From Bacteroidales bacterium (GTDB lineage: Bacteria > Bacteroidota > Bacteroidia > Bacteroidales > 4484-276): a DNA stretch of 7,747 nt. The notes beneath the pieces were generated by a model. The model made no database searches, had not been told where the DNA came from, and was given only the letters and a program-made list of their open reading frames with translations. This document shows positions 1 to 6,557 of the stretch, piece after piece. A program made the translations under genes and the position numbers. Position 1 is the first letter of the stretch. Every line of letters begins with the position of its first letter. The DNA is taken from contig JAGYLT010000100.1 in the NCBI GenBank assembly GCA_018400545.1, positions 1-7,747 of the forward strand. The letters are read 5' to 3'.

Positions 1-562
1 GTATTTTTACATGATCATCCGAAACGGCAATAAAATTCACATTGATACCCTCTTCCGCAAACAGTTCACTATACCTGATTTTCCTGCCTTCGGTAAAAAC
101 ATCCAGATCATCCACCTCGTCCACAGGTATCAGCAGATGGGGCGAACCTGTATCGATCATCCACTGGCCCTGTTTATGGAGTATATTTTCCACATCCTGC
201 ATCCTCAGTTTTACCATTGAAGTGGTTTCTCCGGCAACCAGGATTTCAGCCTGATGATGTCCATCCACAGCTTTAAAAATCGTTGAAGGCTCCACCAATC
301 CGTGCTTATGCGCAAAACTGGCAATGCATCTGCCACCATTTCCACACAGTGTTCCCTCCGCTCCATCAGCATTAAAATAGCGCATCGAGAAATCGGTTTC
401 GGCATCGTTTTCAAGTAGAATCAGGCCATCGGCTCCAATCCCAAAGTGGCGGTCACAAATTCTTTCAACACTTCGCTTTTCAGGAATGAAATGCTTTTTT
501 CTGTTGTCAATCATCACGAAATCGTTTCCGGCGCCATGGTATTTTTCAAACTGTATTTTCAT
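1..562 (-). CDS. dapF: Diaminopimelate epimerase, C-terminus cut by window edge
   Basis: Interconverts LL- and meso-diaminopimelate in the cytoplasm, the penultimate step of the DAP route to lysine and the supplier of meso-DAP for peptidoglycan. The reverse strand from the ATG at 562-560 encodes 187 residues before the edge; the family is usually about 260-280 residues, so roughly the last third is missing. Visible signatures are YHGAGNDFV (residues 8-16), DRHFGIGADGL (37-47), and RYFNADGAEG followed by TLCGNGGRC (61-79), which contains the first catalytic cysteine, Cys73. TGSPHLL (138-144) and GINVNF (172-177) also fit the family. The partner catalytic cysteine of the second lobe lies outside the window. 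The start is set by the MKIQFEKYHGAGNDF opening typical of DapF. No Shine-Dalgarno is seen, as is normal in Bacteroidota. It is divergent from the htrA gene. The identification is secure; the symbol follows from motifs. Confidence 0.95.
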   Translation of the reverse strand, partial: MKIQFEKYHGAGNDFVMIDNRKKHFIPEKRSVERICDRHFGIGADGLILLENDAETDFSMRYFNADGAEGTLCGNGGRCIASFAHKHGLVEPSTIFKAVDGHHQAEILVAGETTSMVKLRMQDVENILHKQGQWMIDTGSPHLLIPVDEVDDLDVFTEGRKIRYSELFAEEGINVNFIAVSDDHVKI

Positions 563-706
563 TCCGATTTATTAAATGAATTGCAAAAAACGTAATTTTA
601 ATGAATCGAAAATCATCCTGAATAAATTCTGTGATCAAACAAAATGTAACCAATTCAAAATCATTAACATCTTTTAACGGCATTTTTAAGCCACAGACAC
701 CCTGCA

Positions 707-730
707 GGCGTTTACCAGTGGCAAAACGCC
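707..730. repeat. Small perfect inverted repeat in the dapF-htrA spacer
   Basis: GGCGTTT (707-713) is perfectly complementary to AAACGCC (724-730) with a 10-base loop. It is not followed by a T-run on either strand, so it is not a convincing intrinsic terminator. It overlaps the next, larger inverted repeat by two bases, so the two could form alternative folds if the region is transcribed as the htrA leader. Function unknown. Confidence 0.4.
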
Positions 731-786
731 GGTTTATAATAATCATTAAAATTGCACTTAAAAATGGTTTAATTATTGATAACCGG
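729..786. repeat. Imperfect long inverted repeat upstream of htrA
   Basis: CCGGTT (729-734) pairs with AACCGG (781-786), and AATAAT (738-743) pairs with ATTATT (772-777). A symmetrical 3x3 unpaired patch separates the two blocks, and there is further weak TTAAA/TTTAA complementarity inside. The outer edge lies 44 bases before the htrA ATG. It could be a 5' leader hairpin or an operator; the sequence alone cannot decide. No exact TAnnTTTG promoter element was found in this spacer on either strand. Confidence 0.4.
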
Positions 787-830
787 CAATTTCAAAATGA
801 TTCATTCACAAAACCTAAAAAATTGATAAT

Positions 831-2285
831 ATGAAAAGATTTGTTTTAATGATCGTTGCCGCTGTTGCCGGAGGGTTGATTTCGGTGGGAATTTACTCAT
901 CACTTGAGCACAACCAAACCAGTCAGCAGGTTTACCAAAGTACATATCAACAAGATTTCGTGGCTGAGCCTGCCCATTATTCAGCGCCGGTGCCAATACC
1001 GGAAAATGCACCGAATTTTACATCGGCTGCCGAAATGACAGTTCATGCCGTGGTACACATTAAGACGGAAGTACGCAGACGCACCTCGGTTTATGACGAA
1101 TTTTTCTACGAATTTTTTGGCCGTCCACAACCACAGTACAATCAGCCGCTGGTAGCAACCGGTTCAGGAGTGATCATTACCGCCGATGGCTTTATTGTTA
1201 CCAACAACCACGTGGTTCACAATGCCGAACGACTGGAAGTAACGCTAAACGACAAAAGGACCTATGAAGCCGAAGTCATCGGTACGGATCCTTCAACCGA
1301 CCTTGCCCTGATCAAAATCAACGAGGAGAATTTACCATATATGCTTTATGGCGATTCTGACGATGTGCAGATTGGTGAATGGGTGCTTGCCGTTGGAAAT
1401 CCATTTAACCTCACATCAACCGTTACTGCAGGAATTGTGAGTGCGCTGGCCCGCGATATCAATATCCTTGGAACCAACTCCGCCATCGAATCATTTATCC
1501 AGACCGATGCACCGGTAAACCGCGGAAACAGCGGCGGCGCTCTGGTGAATACAAATGGGGAGTTGATCGGAATTAATGCGGCCATCGCCTCCAACACCGG
1601 AAGTTATACGGGATACTCATTTGCCATACCCGTGAATATTGTAAAAAAAGTAGTGAACGACTTCATTAATTACGGGGAAATCCAGCGGGCTTATATCGGC
1701 GTGACCATCCGGGACATTGACAGCGAATTTGCGGATGAGATGGAACTGAATGATCTGGAAGGCGTTTACGTGGTTTCGGTTGTAGAAAACAGTTCAGCCG
1801 ACGATGCAAATATCGAGGCCAATGATGTAATCCTTGCCATTGATGGTAAAGAAATAAACAGCGTATCAAGGCTGCTTGAATCTGTTGGCCAGCACAACCC
1901 CGGCGATCGCATCATGGTGACCATCAGGAGGGATGGTAGGGTTTCTCAAAAAGAATTGCTACTAAAAAACCGACAAAACACCTATGATGTACTTACCCGT
2001 GAAGAACTGGAAATGACGGAAAAACTTGGCGCAACATTCGAGCAGGTTTCGGATGAAGAAAAAGAAAAACTCGGAATTGATCACGGGATGAAAATTGTTG
2101 AACTACGCAGGGGGAAATTGATGAATGAAGGCATCAGAGAAGGATTCATTATCACGGAGATAGACAAAAATCCCATCCGCTCGGCAAACGACATCAACAA
2201 CCTGCTCTCCGGTAAGCGTGGCGGTGTGCTTATCGAAGGCGTTTATTCCAATGGCCAGCGGGATTATTACGCCATTGGCATGTAG
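831..2285 (+). CDS. htrA: HtrA/DegQ-type periplasmic serine endoprotease (Do family)
   Basis: Envelope quality-control protease of the trypsin fold that degrades or chaperones misfolded periplasmic proteins; family members work as oligomeric cages controlled by PDZ domains. The 484-residue product starts with MKRF and a hydrophobic stretch (about residues 4-22), either a signal peptide or an uncleaved anchor. The protease domain spans about 65-275 with the full catalytic triad: His127 in TNNHVV, Asp157 in DPSTDLALIKI, and Ser234 in NRGNSGGAL. A flexible Phe/Tyr/Pro-rich insertion at about 84-107 resembles the LA loop. PDZ1 begins near YIGVTI (288-293) and runs to about 380. A more divergent PDZ2 occupies about 395-484 and ends in AIGM. 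Length and domain order match DegP/DegQ-like proteins. The ATG at 831 is chosen because it directly precedes the basic plus hydrophobic N-terminus; no Shine-Dalgarno is present. rpoD follows 217 bases downstream, with its promoter starting 6 bases after this stop. DegP versus DegQ cannot be told apart here. Confidence 0.95.
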   Translation: MKRFVLMIVAAVAGGLISVGIYSSLEHNQTSQQVYQSTYQQDFVAEPAHYSAPVPIPENAPNFTSAAEMTVHAVVHIKTEVRRRTSVYDEFFYEFFGRPQPQYNQPLVATGSGVIITADGFIVTNNHVVHNAERLEVTLNDKRTYEAEVIGTDPSTDLALIKINEENLPYMLYGDSDDVQIGEWVLAVGNPFNLTSTVTAGIVSALARDINILGTNSAIESFIQTDAPVNRGNSGGALVNTNGELIGINAAIASNTGSYTGYSFAIPVNIVKKVVNDFINYGEIQRAYIGVTIRDIDSEFADEMELNDLEGVYVVSVVENSSADDANIEANDVILAIDGKEINSVSRLLESVGQHNPGDRIMVTIRRDGRVSQKELLLKNRQNTYDVLTREELEMTEKLGATFEQVSDEEKEKLGIDHGMKIVELRRGKLMNEGIREGFIITEIDKNPIRSANDINNLLSGKRGGVLIEGVYSNGQRDYYAIGM

Positions 2286-2290
2286 TGCTA

Positions 2291-2321
2291 TTGACAAGCC
2301 CTTTTGTTTATTGTATTTTTG
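2291..2321 (+). promoter_or_regulatory. Bacteroidota-type housekeeping promoter for rpoD
   Basis: TTG at 2291-2293 (the -33 element, here within TTGACA) is followed by 20 bases and then TATTTTTG at 2314-2321, an exact match to the Bacteroidota -7 consensus TAnnTTTG. Spacing of about 19-21 is what the primary sigma factor of this phylum prefers. Transcription would start near 2328, giving an rpoD leader of about 175 bases. The site begins 6 bases after the htrA stop codon, so rpoD can be transcribed independently of htrA. No terminator is seen between htrA and rpoD, so read-through is also possible. Confidence 0.6.
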
Positions 2322-2502
2322 CCGGCATGATAAACATAAGCCATGCGAACTTGTTGCAATGGTTTGCCTGACTATTTCCATGAAACACATGAATTTTCTT
2401 ACAATATTTTAACATTTCTTCAGTTACGTTGTTTGTTTCTATTGATGTGGAATTAAAACAAATCTTATTGGATAACATTTAATAATTTTAAGGTAAAGTT
2501 GA

Positions 2503-3369
2503 ATGAGACAGCTTAAGATCACCAAATCGATTACGAATCGAGAGACAGCATCCCTGGACAAATATCTTCAGGACATCGGTAAAGAAGAGCTGATTACTGC
2601 TGAAGAAGAAGTTCAGTTGGCACAGCGAATCAAGCAAGGCGACCAGACGGCTTTGGAAAAACTCACCAAAGCCAACCTTCGTTTTGTTGTTTCTGTGGCC
2701 AAACAGTACCAGAACCAGGGATTAAGTCTTCCGGATCTTATCAATGAGGGTAATTTAGGACTTATCAAAGCTGCCCAGCGATTTGACGAAACACGCGGTT
2801 TTAAATTTATTTCTTATGCCGTTTGGTGGATTCGTCAGTCAATCCTGCAGGCACTGGCCGAGCAATCTCGGATCGTCCGCTTACCACTTAATCAGGTAGG
2901 ATCATTGAACCGGATTCGTAAAGAATCTTCTAAACTGGAACAAAAATTTGAGCGTCCGCCTTCAGCAGATGAAATTGCCAACTCACTTGATCTACCGGAA
3001 AACAAAGTGGAGTCTGTACTAAAAATCACAACCCGTACAGTTTCCATGGATGCACCGCTCACACAGGATGAGGACATGAGCCTGCTTGATGTATATGTTT
3101 CGGATGACAGCCCGCACACCGACAAAGATTTGATGAAAGAATCGCTGGCCAAAGAAATACAGCGTTCGCTCGCCACACTCACCAAAAAAGAGCGTGACGT
3201 CATCAATCTGTATTACGGCATTGGCATGAACCACGGACTGACTCTTGATGAAATTGCGATGAAATTTGACCTGACCCGCGAAAGAGTAAGACAGATCAAG
3301 GAGAAGGCTATCAGAAGGCTAAAGCACACTTCGAGAAGCAAGTTGCTGAAAGCGTACCTCGGACAATAA
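2503..3369 (+). CDS. rpoD: Primary RNA polymerase sigma factor RpoD (sigma-70 family, Bacteroidota type)
   Basis: Directs core RNA polymerase to housekeeping promoters. The 288-residue protein has the compact Bacteroidota form, lacking the long acidic region 1.1 and the non-conserved insert of the E. coli protein. It opens [14 protein letters not shown]; region 1.2 is about residues 15-47 ([19 protein letters not shown]). Region 2 is about 50-120, with [30 protein letters not shown], and the -10-recognition segment [15 protein letters not shown]. Region 3 follows from about 121 to 205, beginning [14 protein letters not shown]. Region 4 (about 220-285) carries the -35 helix-turn-helix, [29 protein letters not shown] split over 246-274. 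The start is fixed by the conserved MRQLKI opening. It follows htrA on the same strand, has its own promoter at 2291-2321, and ends at a strong terminator 24 bases past the stop. This is presumably the factor that reads the TAnnTTTG sites in this window. Confidence 0.97.
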   Translation: MRQLKITKSITNRETASLDKYLQDIGKEELITAEEEVQLAQRIKQGDQTALEKLTKANLRFVVSVAKQYQNQGLSLPDLINEGNLGLIKAAQRFDETRGFKFISYAVWWIRQSILQALAEQSRIVRLPLNQVGSLNRIRKESSKLEQKFERPPSADEIANSLDLPENKVESVLKITTRTVSMDAPLTQDEDMSLLDVYVSDDSPHTDKDLMKESLAKEIQRSLATLTKKERDVINLYYGIGMNHGLTLDEIAMKFDLTRERVRQIKEKAIRRLKHTSRSKLLKAYLGQ

Positions 3370-3392
3370 AATTTCAAGAATTGATTTTTTTT

Positions 3393-3424
3393 AAAGGCTT
3401 GCTATAAACAGCAGGCCTTTTTTT
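3393..3424 (+). terminator. Rho-independent terminator of rpoD
   Basis: AAAGGCTTGCT (3393-3403) pairs over 11 positions (one T-G wobble) with AGCAGGCCTTT (3410-3420), with a six-base loop ATAAAC. The stem runs directly into a T-tract that reaches 3424. It starts 24 bases after the rpoD stop codon. On the opposite strand the stem is not followed by Ts, so it works only for plus-strand transcripts. Confidence 0.9.
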
Positions 3425-3472
3425 ATATTCGGAGATTAAGCCTGCTTAATTCACAAAATTATCAAATTATGT

Positions 3473-3621
3473 TACCACGTCCTTCAGGCGTGGGTTTTGA
3501 AAATATTTACAAGCTACAATAAAAAATCCTGAAAAATTTTATTTTATCAGTTTAAAAATTTTTCAGGATTTTTAAACGGTTGTGATTCTGTTTTTAACTC
3601 CACGCCCTGAAGGACGTGGCA
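3473..3621. mobile_element. REPIN/MITE-like palindromic element
   Basis: Two near-identical ends face each other: CCACGTCCTTCAGGCGTGG at 3475-3493 and CCACGCCCTGAAGGACGTGG at 3600-3619; one is the reverse complement of the other except for one extra base. Complementarity extends over the flanking TT/AA. Each end also folds on its own: CCACG/CGTGG plus CCT/AGG with a two-base loop, interrupted by a bulged T on the left and a C/A mismatch on the right. A mismatched short hairpin of this type, present as an inverted pair around a short core, is the architecture of REP doublets (REPINs) moved by RAYT-type Y1 transposases of the IS200/IS605 superfamily. No transposase is encoded here, so it would be non-autonomous. 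It sits between the rpoD terminator and the accessory gene. Assignment to a REP family is inference; the symmetry is directly visible. Confidence 0.65.
3522..3573. repeat. 19-bp perfect palindrome in the core of the REPIN-like element
   Basis: AAAAATCCTGAAAAATTTT (3522-3540) is the exact reverse complement of AAAATTTTTCAGGATTTTT (3555-3573), with a 14-base loop (3541-3554). It lies almost centrally between the two REP-like ends, so the whole element can fold as one nested hairpin. The stem is AT-rich and both arms end in homopolymer runs, so it could also stop transcription from either side. Confidence 0.85.
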
Positions 3622-3709
3622 ATGAATAACGATTTTTGTGAATAATGTAGGCTAAGTAGCTTTGTGCCTTCGTGGCCTGAGAATATTGCCGCAAACACCC
3701 AAAGGCAAT

Positions 3710-3848
3710 CTACCACCCCGGCAGCGCGCACGCCTCCGTTACTTCCTTTAGCAAACCTTCAAAACCTTCCTAGTTTTTTTCCATCACTTTTGAGTTTTCA
3801 TCGTGGCAGGTGAGGCACGCGCCAACGGTGAAGATGCGTTTTGTTCGG
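3710..3848 (-). pseudogene. Decayed C-terminal gene fragment with CxxCH motif, copy A
   Basis: Read on the minus strand this stretch gives EQ, a one-base deletion, then KRIFTVGACLTCHDENSKV, MEKN, a TAG stop, EGFEGLLKEV, and a final TAG at 3712-3710. It aligns without gaps, at roughly 80% identity by eye over about 80 bases (3760-3842), to the copy at 6449-6531. Relative to that copy it has four instead of five Ts at 3839-3842 (a frameshift) and a nonsense codon where copy B has Leu. These two lesions mark it as a relic. The CLTCH motif would fit a c-type haem site near the C-terminus of a cytochrome-like protein, but the parent family is not recognised. Sequence between 3621 and 3710 shows nothing else, apart from a low-complexity GTGCCTTCGTGGC patch near 3665-3677. 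Confidence 0.5.
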
Positions 3849-3907
3849 TATGTAAAATATTGGGTGTTTTTTCTCGAATCATGCGCACAGGTTCAATAAT
3901 TCCTTAT

Positions 3908-3915
3908 TATCTTTG
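3908..3915 (+). promoter_or_regulatory. Possible -7 promoter element for the CotH-like gene
   Basis: TATCTTTG exactly matches the Bacteroidota -7 consensus TAnnTTTG, 65 bases before the start codon at 3981. No TTTG or TTG is present 19-21 bases upstream, so the -33 half is missing or degenerate. It would give a leader of about 55-60 bases. Plausible but weak. Confidence 0.35.
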
Positions 3916-3980
3916 TAGATTACAAAAAGGTAATACAATTATGAAATGTGTATATCCGAAAAAACATCTGTTAGAATAAT

Positions 3981-6308
3981 ATGAAACATTCCGCAAGCAC
4001 TTTCGCCTGTTCCCAGTTAATCGCATCATTACTGGTTTTATTCACCCCTTATGCAAACGGGCAGGGTGTTGTCATCAATGAGTTCATGGCGAAAAACGTC
4101 ACAACTATTCAGGATATTGACGGTGATTTCAGCGACTGGATTGAATTGTATAATCCCACCGATTCAACGATTAACCTATATAATTTCGGATTATCTGACG
4201 ATGATGATGAACTTTATAAATGGGTTTTTCCTGAAGCGACAATTCCTTCGCAAGGTTATTTATTGGTTTTCGCCTCTGATAAAAACATCACCGACACCAC
4301 TGAACTTCATACCAATTTTAAAATATCATCCGGTGGCGAAAAATTGTTTTTATCGAATGATTGCGGAGAGCTAACTGATCAAACCGGGCCTGTTCAATTA
4401 AATGCTGATCAATCATATGGAAGGGTTCCCGATGGCTATACAAACTGGATAGTGATCCATACGCCAACACCAGATGGTTCCAATAATGATATAAACCAAT
4501 TGACCTTTTCGCATCAGGCAGGTTTCTATACCACACCATTTTCATTAATAATCAGCACATTATTCCCTGACACAGTTTATTATACACTTAACGGAAACAC
4601 GCCGACTGAAAGCTCATGCATCTATTCCGATTCTATTTTCATTTTCGACAGAAGCCCGCTGCCGAACACGATTTCAGAAATACCAACCTCACCCGACCAA
4701 ACCCTGATTTCATACAAAGCATGGGAGTCACCTTCCGATACTATTCATAAGGCTACTGTATTGAAATGCGCCTCATACAGTCATGGAAAAAGAACAAGTA
4801 AGATCTACACCAAAACCTTTTTTGTTGACAATGAGATGTTTGACAAATACACATTACCGGTAATCTCCATAAGCACCGACGCAAACAACCTCTTCAGCCC
4901 GGACAGCGGGATATTTGTTCCGGGTGTTTTTTATGACTCCACAAATCCGCAATTCAGCGGAAACTATTTTCAACACGGTAAAAACTGGGAACGAAAATCA
5001 CATTTTGAGTATTTTGATTGTGATGGCACCATCGGGTTTTCGCAGGATGCAGGCATCAGGATCCACGGTGGTAAAACCCGTCATGCGGCTCAGAAATCAA
5101 TGCGAATCTACGCAAGAGAAGAATATGGAAAAGAGTATTTCGAATATAACCTACTTCCCAAAAGACAGAACAACAAATATAAAAGGTTTATCCTGGAAAC
5201 AACCATGAGCGACTGGGGGCCGCAAACCATTTTCAGGGATCAATACGCACAGGATATATCATCACCACTCAACCTGGATCACCAAAGTTTTCAGGCAGTA
5301 ATCGTTTATGTTAATGGCGAGTTTTGGGGAGTATATACAATACGAGACAGGATTGACGATAAATACATCGAATATACACATAATGTTGACAACGATTCCG
5401 TTGAGTTTTGGGATCACGACAATACAAGCTATGATAGCCTGGTTCAATTTATTGAACAAAATAATTTGGAATCCGCCACCAATTATGAATACGTTACACA
5501 ACAAATTGAAATTGACAATTATATTGATTATTTAATTGCTGAATTCTTTTTTGCAAATTACGACTGGCCCGGAAACAACATGCGATTCTGGAGAAAAATT
5601 CCTGGTGGCAAGTGGAGGTGGATATTTTTTGATTTGGATGGGGGATTTGGCAATGAAAACTACAACATGTTGATCCATACAACCATAAATGATACTTCTG
5701 TTATCTGGCCCAATCCACCATCATCTACGTTTTTATTTCGTAATTTATTAAAGAACAAAACTTTTAAAGCACAGCTAATTGATAGATATGCTGAAATTTT
5801 AAACTGGGATTTTGATACTGAAAAGATGACAAGCAAGTTGGATTCTATAAAGGAAATCTATGCACCCGAAATGGCTGATCACATTGGCAGATGGAATTAC
5901 CCGGATAGTTACGTTATCTGGGAAGAGGCGATCGAAAATTGTTTGCGGTCTTTTGTAGAAAACAGGCCATGTGTGGTTAGAGATCACATCATGGAGTTCT
6001 TTGATTTATCAGATTTCGACTTCAACTGTAATTTGGCTTTTGATGAAAACAAAAACAATAATTTGATACTTTCACCAAACCCGAATAATGGGAATTTCTT
6101 TCTGATCAATAGGCAAGCAGACATAAAAGATGCAACCATTCTTGTTATGAATCTTACCGGCCAAATTGTATATATTGAGCATGGTATCCGGATAATGCAA
6201 AACGAAATGAAGCAATTTGCAATTTCCGGCCTGTTAAATAACACATATATTTTTCAAATCAAATCAGATAATTTTTCGGGGCAAATGAAATTTCAAATCA
6301 TAAAATGA
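3981..6308 (+). CDS. Secreted CotH-kinase-like protein with lamin-tail domain and T9SS sorting tail
   Basis: Predicted exported 775-residue multidomain protein. A signal peptide is likely at residues 1-27 (MKHS, hydrophobic LIASLLVLF, then PYANGQG). Residues about 29-155 form a lamin-tail (LTD) domain: VVINEFMAKN, DWIELYNPTDSTINLYNFGLSDD, and the IPSQGYLLVFAS strand. Residues about 174-282 resemble the chitobiase/FN3-associated domain: YYTLNGNTPT, then ISYKAW and KTFFV. The CotH fold spans about 290-665: AGIRIHGGKTRHAAQKSMRI (357-376) holds a candidate nucleotide-binding Lys372, ANYDWPGNN (525-533) a candidate catalytic Asp528, and WRWIFFDLDGGFG (545-557) candidate metal-binding Asp551 and Asp553. 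The last ~80 residues (LSPNPNNGNF at 697-706, LTGQIVY, GLLNNTYIFQIKS) are a type A T9SS sorting domain, so the protein should cross the outer membrane. CotH proteins of Bacillus spores are atypical secreted protein kinases; activity here is inferred only. The ATG is chosen for the signal peptide. The gene stands alone between two related gene relics; no clear terminator follows. Confidence 0.88.
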   Translation: MKHSASTFACSQLIASLLVLFTPYANGQGVVINEFMAKNVTTIQDIDGDFSDWIELYNPTDSTINLYNFGLSDDDDELYKWVFPEATIPSQGYLLVFASDKNITDTTELHTNFKISSGGEKLFLSNDCGELTDQTGPVQLNADQSYGRVPDGYTNWIVIHTPTPDGSNNDINQLTFSHQAGFYTTPFSLIISTLFPDTVYYTLNGNTPTESSCIYSDSIFIFDRSPLPNTISEIPTSPDQTLISYKAWESPSDTIHKATVLKCASYSHGKRTSKIYTKTFFVDNEMFDKYTLPVISISTDANNLFSPDSGIFVPGVFYDSTNPQFSGNYFQHGKNWERKSHFEYFDCDGTIGFSQDAGIRIHGGKTRHAAQKSMRIYAREEYGKEYFEYNLLPKRQNNKYKRFILETTMSDWGPQTIFRDQYAQDISSPLNLDHQSFQAVIVYVNGEFWGVYTIRDRIDDKYIEYTHNVDNDSVEFWDHDNTSYDSLVQFIEQNNLESATNYEYVTQQIEIDNYIDYLIAEFFFANYDWPGNNMRFWRKIPGGKWRWIFFDLDGGFGNENYNMLIHTTINDTSVIWPNPPSSTFLFRNLLKNKTFKAQLIDRYAEILNWDFDTEKMTSKLDSIKEIYAPEMADHIGRWNYPDSYVIWEEAIENCLRSFVENRPCVVRDHIMEFFDLSDFDFNCNLAFDENKNNNLILSPNPNNGNFFLINRQADIKDATILVMNLTGQIVYIEHGIRIMQNEMKQFAISGLLNNTYIFQIKSDNFSGQMKFQIIK

Positions 6309-6416
6309 CCCCTCTTAGCTGCTATGCAAATGCTTTGAAACTGCATCCCTGAGAAAACCTGAGTACAGCATCGGCAAAGATCTTACATGATTGGTAAATC
6401 ACCATTTTGGTAATGA
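6309..6416. other. Spacer after the CotH-like gene, no terminator seen
   Basis: About 108 bases with no convincing open frame. No GC stem followed by a T-run is present, so transcription of the CotH-like gene may end further on or by Rho. The only symmetry is a short ACCA/TGGT pair near 6401-6411, too weak to interpret. Confidence 0.4.
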
Positions 6417-6557
6417 TCAATCCCTAATCACAGCCTCCAGCAACCCATCAAAATCTTCCAGAATTTCTTCGATCACTTTTGAGTTTTCGTCGTGGCAGGT
6501 AAGACAGGCAACCACGGTGAGGATGCGTTTTTGTTCGGACAGTCTGATCAGGCACAT
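6417..6557 (-). pseudogene. C-terminal gene fragment with CxxCH motif, copy B (46 codons open)
   Basis: The minus strand from an ATG at 6557-6555 to a TGA at 6419-6417 encodes 46 residues: MCLIRLSEQK, RILTVVACLTCHDENSKV, IEEILEDFDGLL, EAVIRD. The frame is open for only a few more codons upstream before an in-frame TAA. It therefore looks like the C-terminal remnant of a longer protein rather than a complete gene. It aligns without gaps to 3760-3842 but lacks both the frameshift and the nonsense codon seen there, so it is the better preserved copy. The CLTCH motif is a formal CxxCH haem-attachment signature, suggesting a c-type cytochrome C-terminus, but with no signal peptide and no further motif this is tentative. 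A free-standing small protein cannot be excluded. Confidence 0.4.

Noticed and set aside
747..754. TAAAATTG as a possible htrA -7 element
   Set aside because: One mismatch from TAnnTTTG and no TTG/TTTG at the right distance upstream, so not a supported promoter.
2892..3206. 104-codon minus-strand open frame inside rpoD
   Set aside because: It is Ser-rich, lies entirely antisense to a well-conserved sigma factor, and has no motif; a shadow of rpoD codon usage.
3435..3450. ATTAAG-CCTG-CTTAAT hairpin just after the rpoD terminator
   Set aside because: Only a 6-bp AT-rich stem without a T-run; not needed for termination and easily due to chance.
3473..3621. Possible short CRISPR array from the repeated CCACG...CGTGG units
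   Set aside because: Only two units, in inverted rather than direct orientation, with a palindromic core instead of spacers, and no cas genes nearby.
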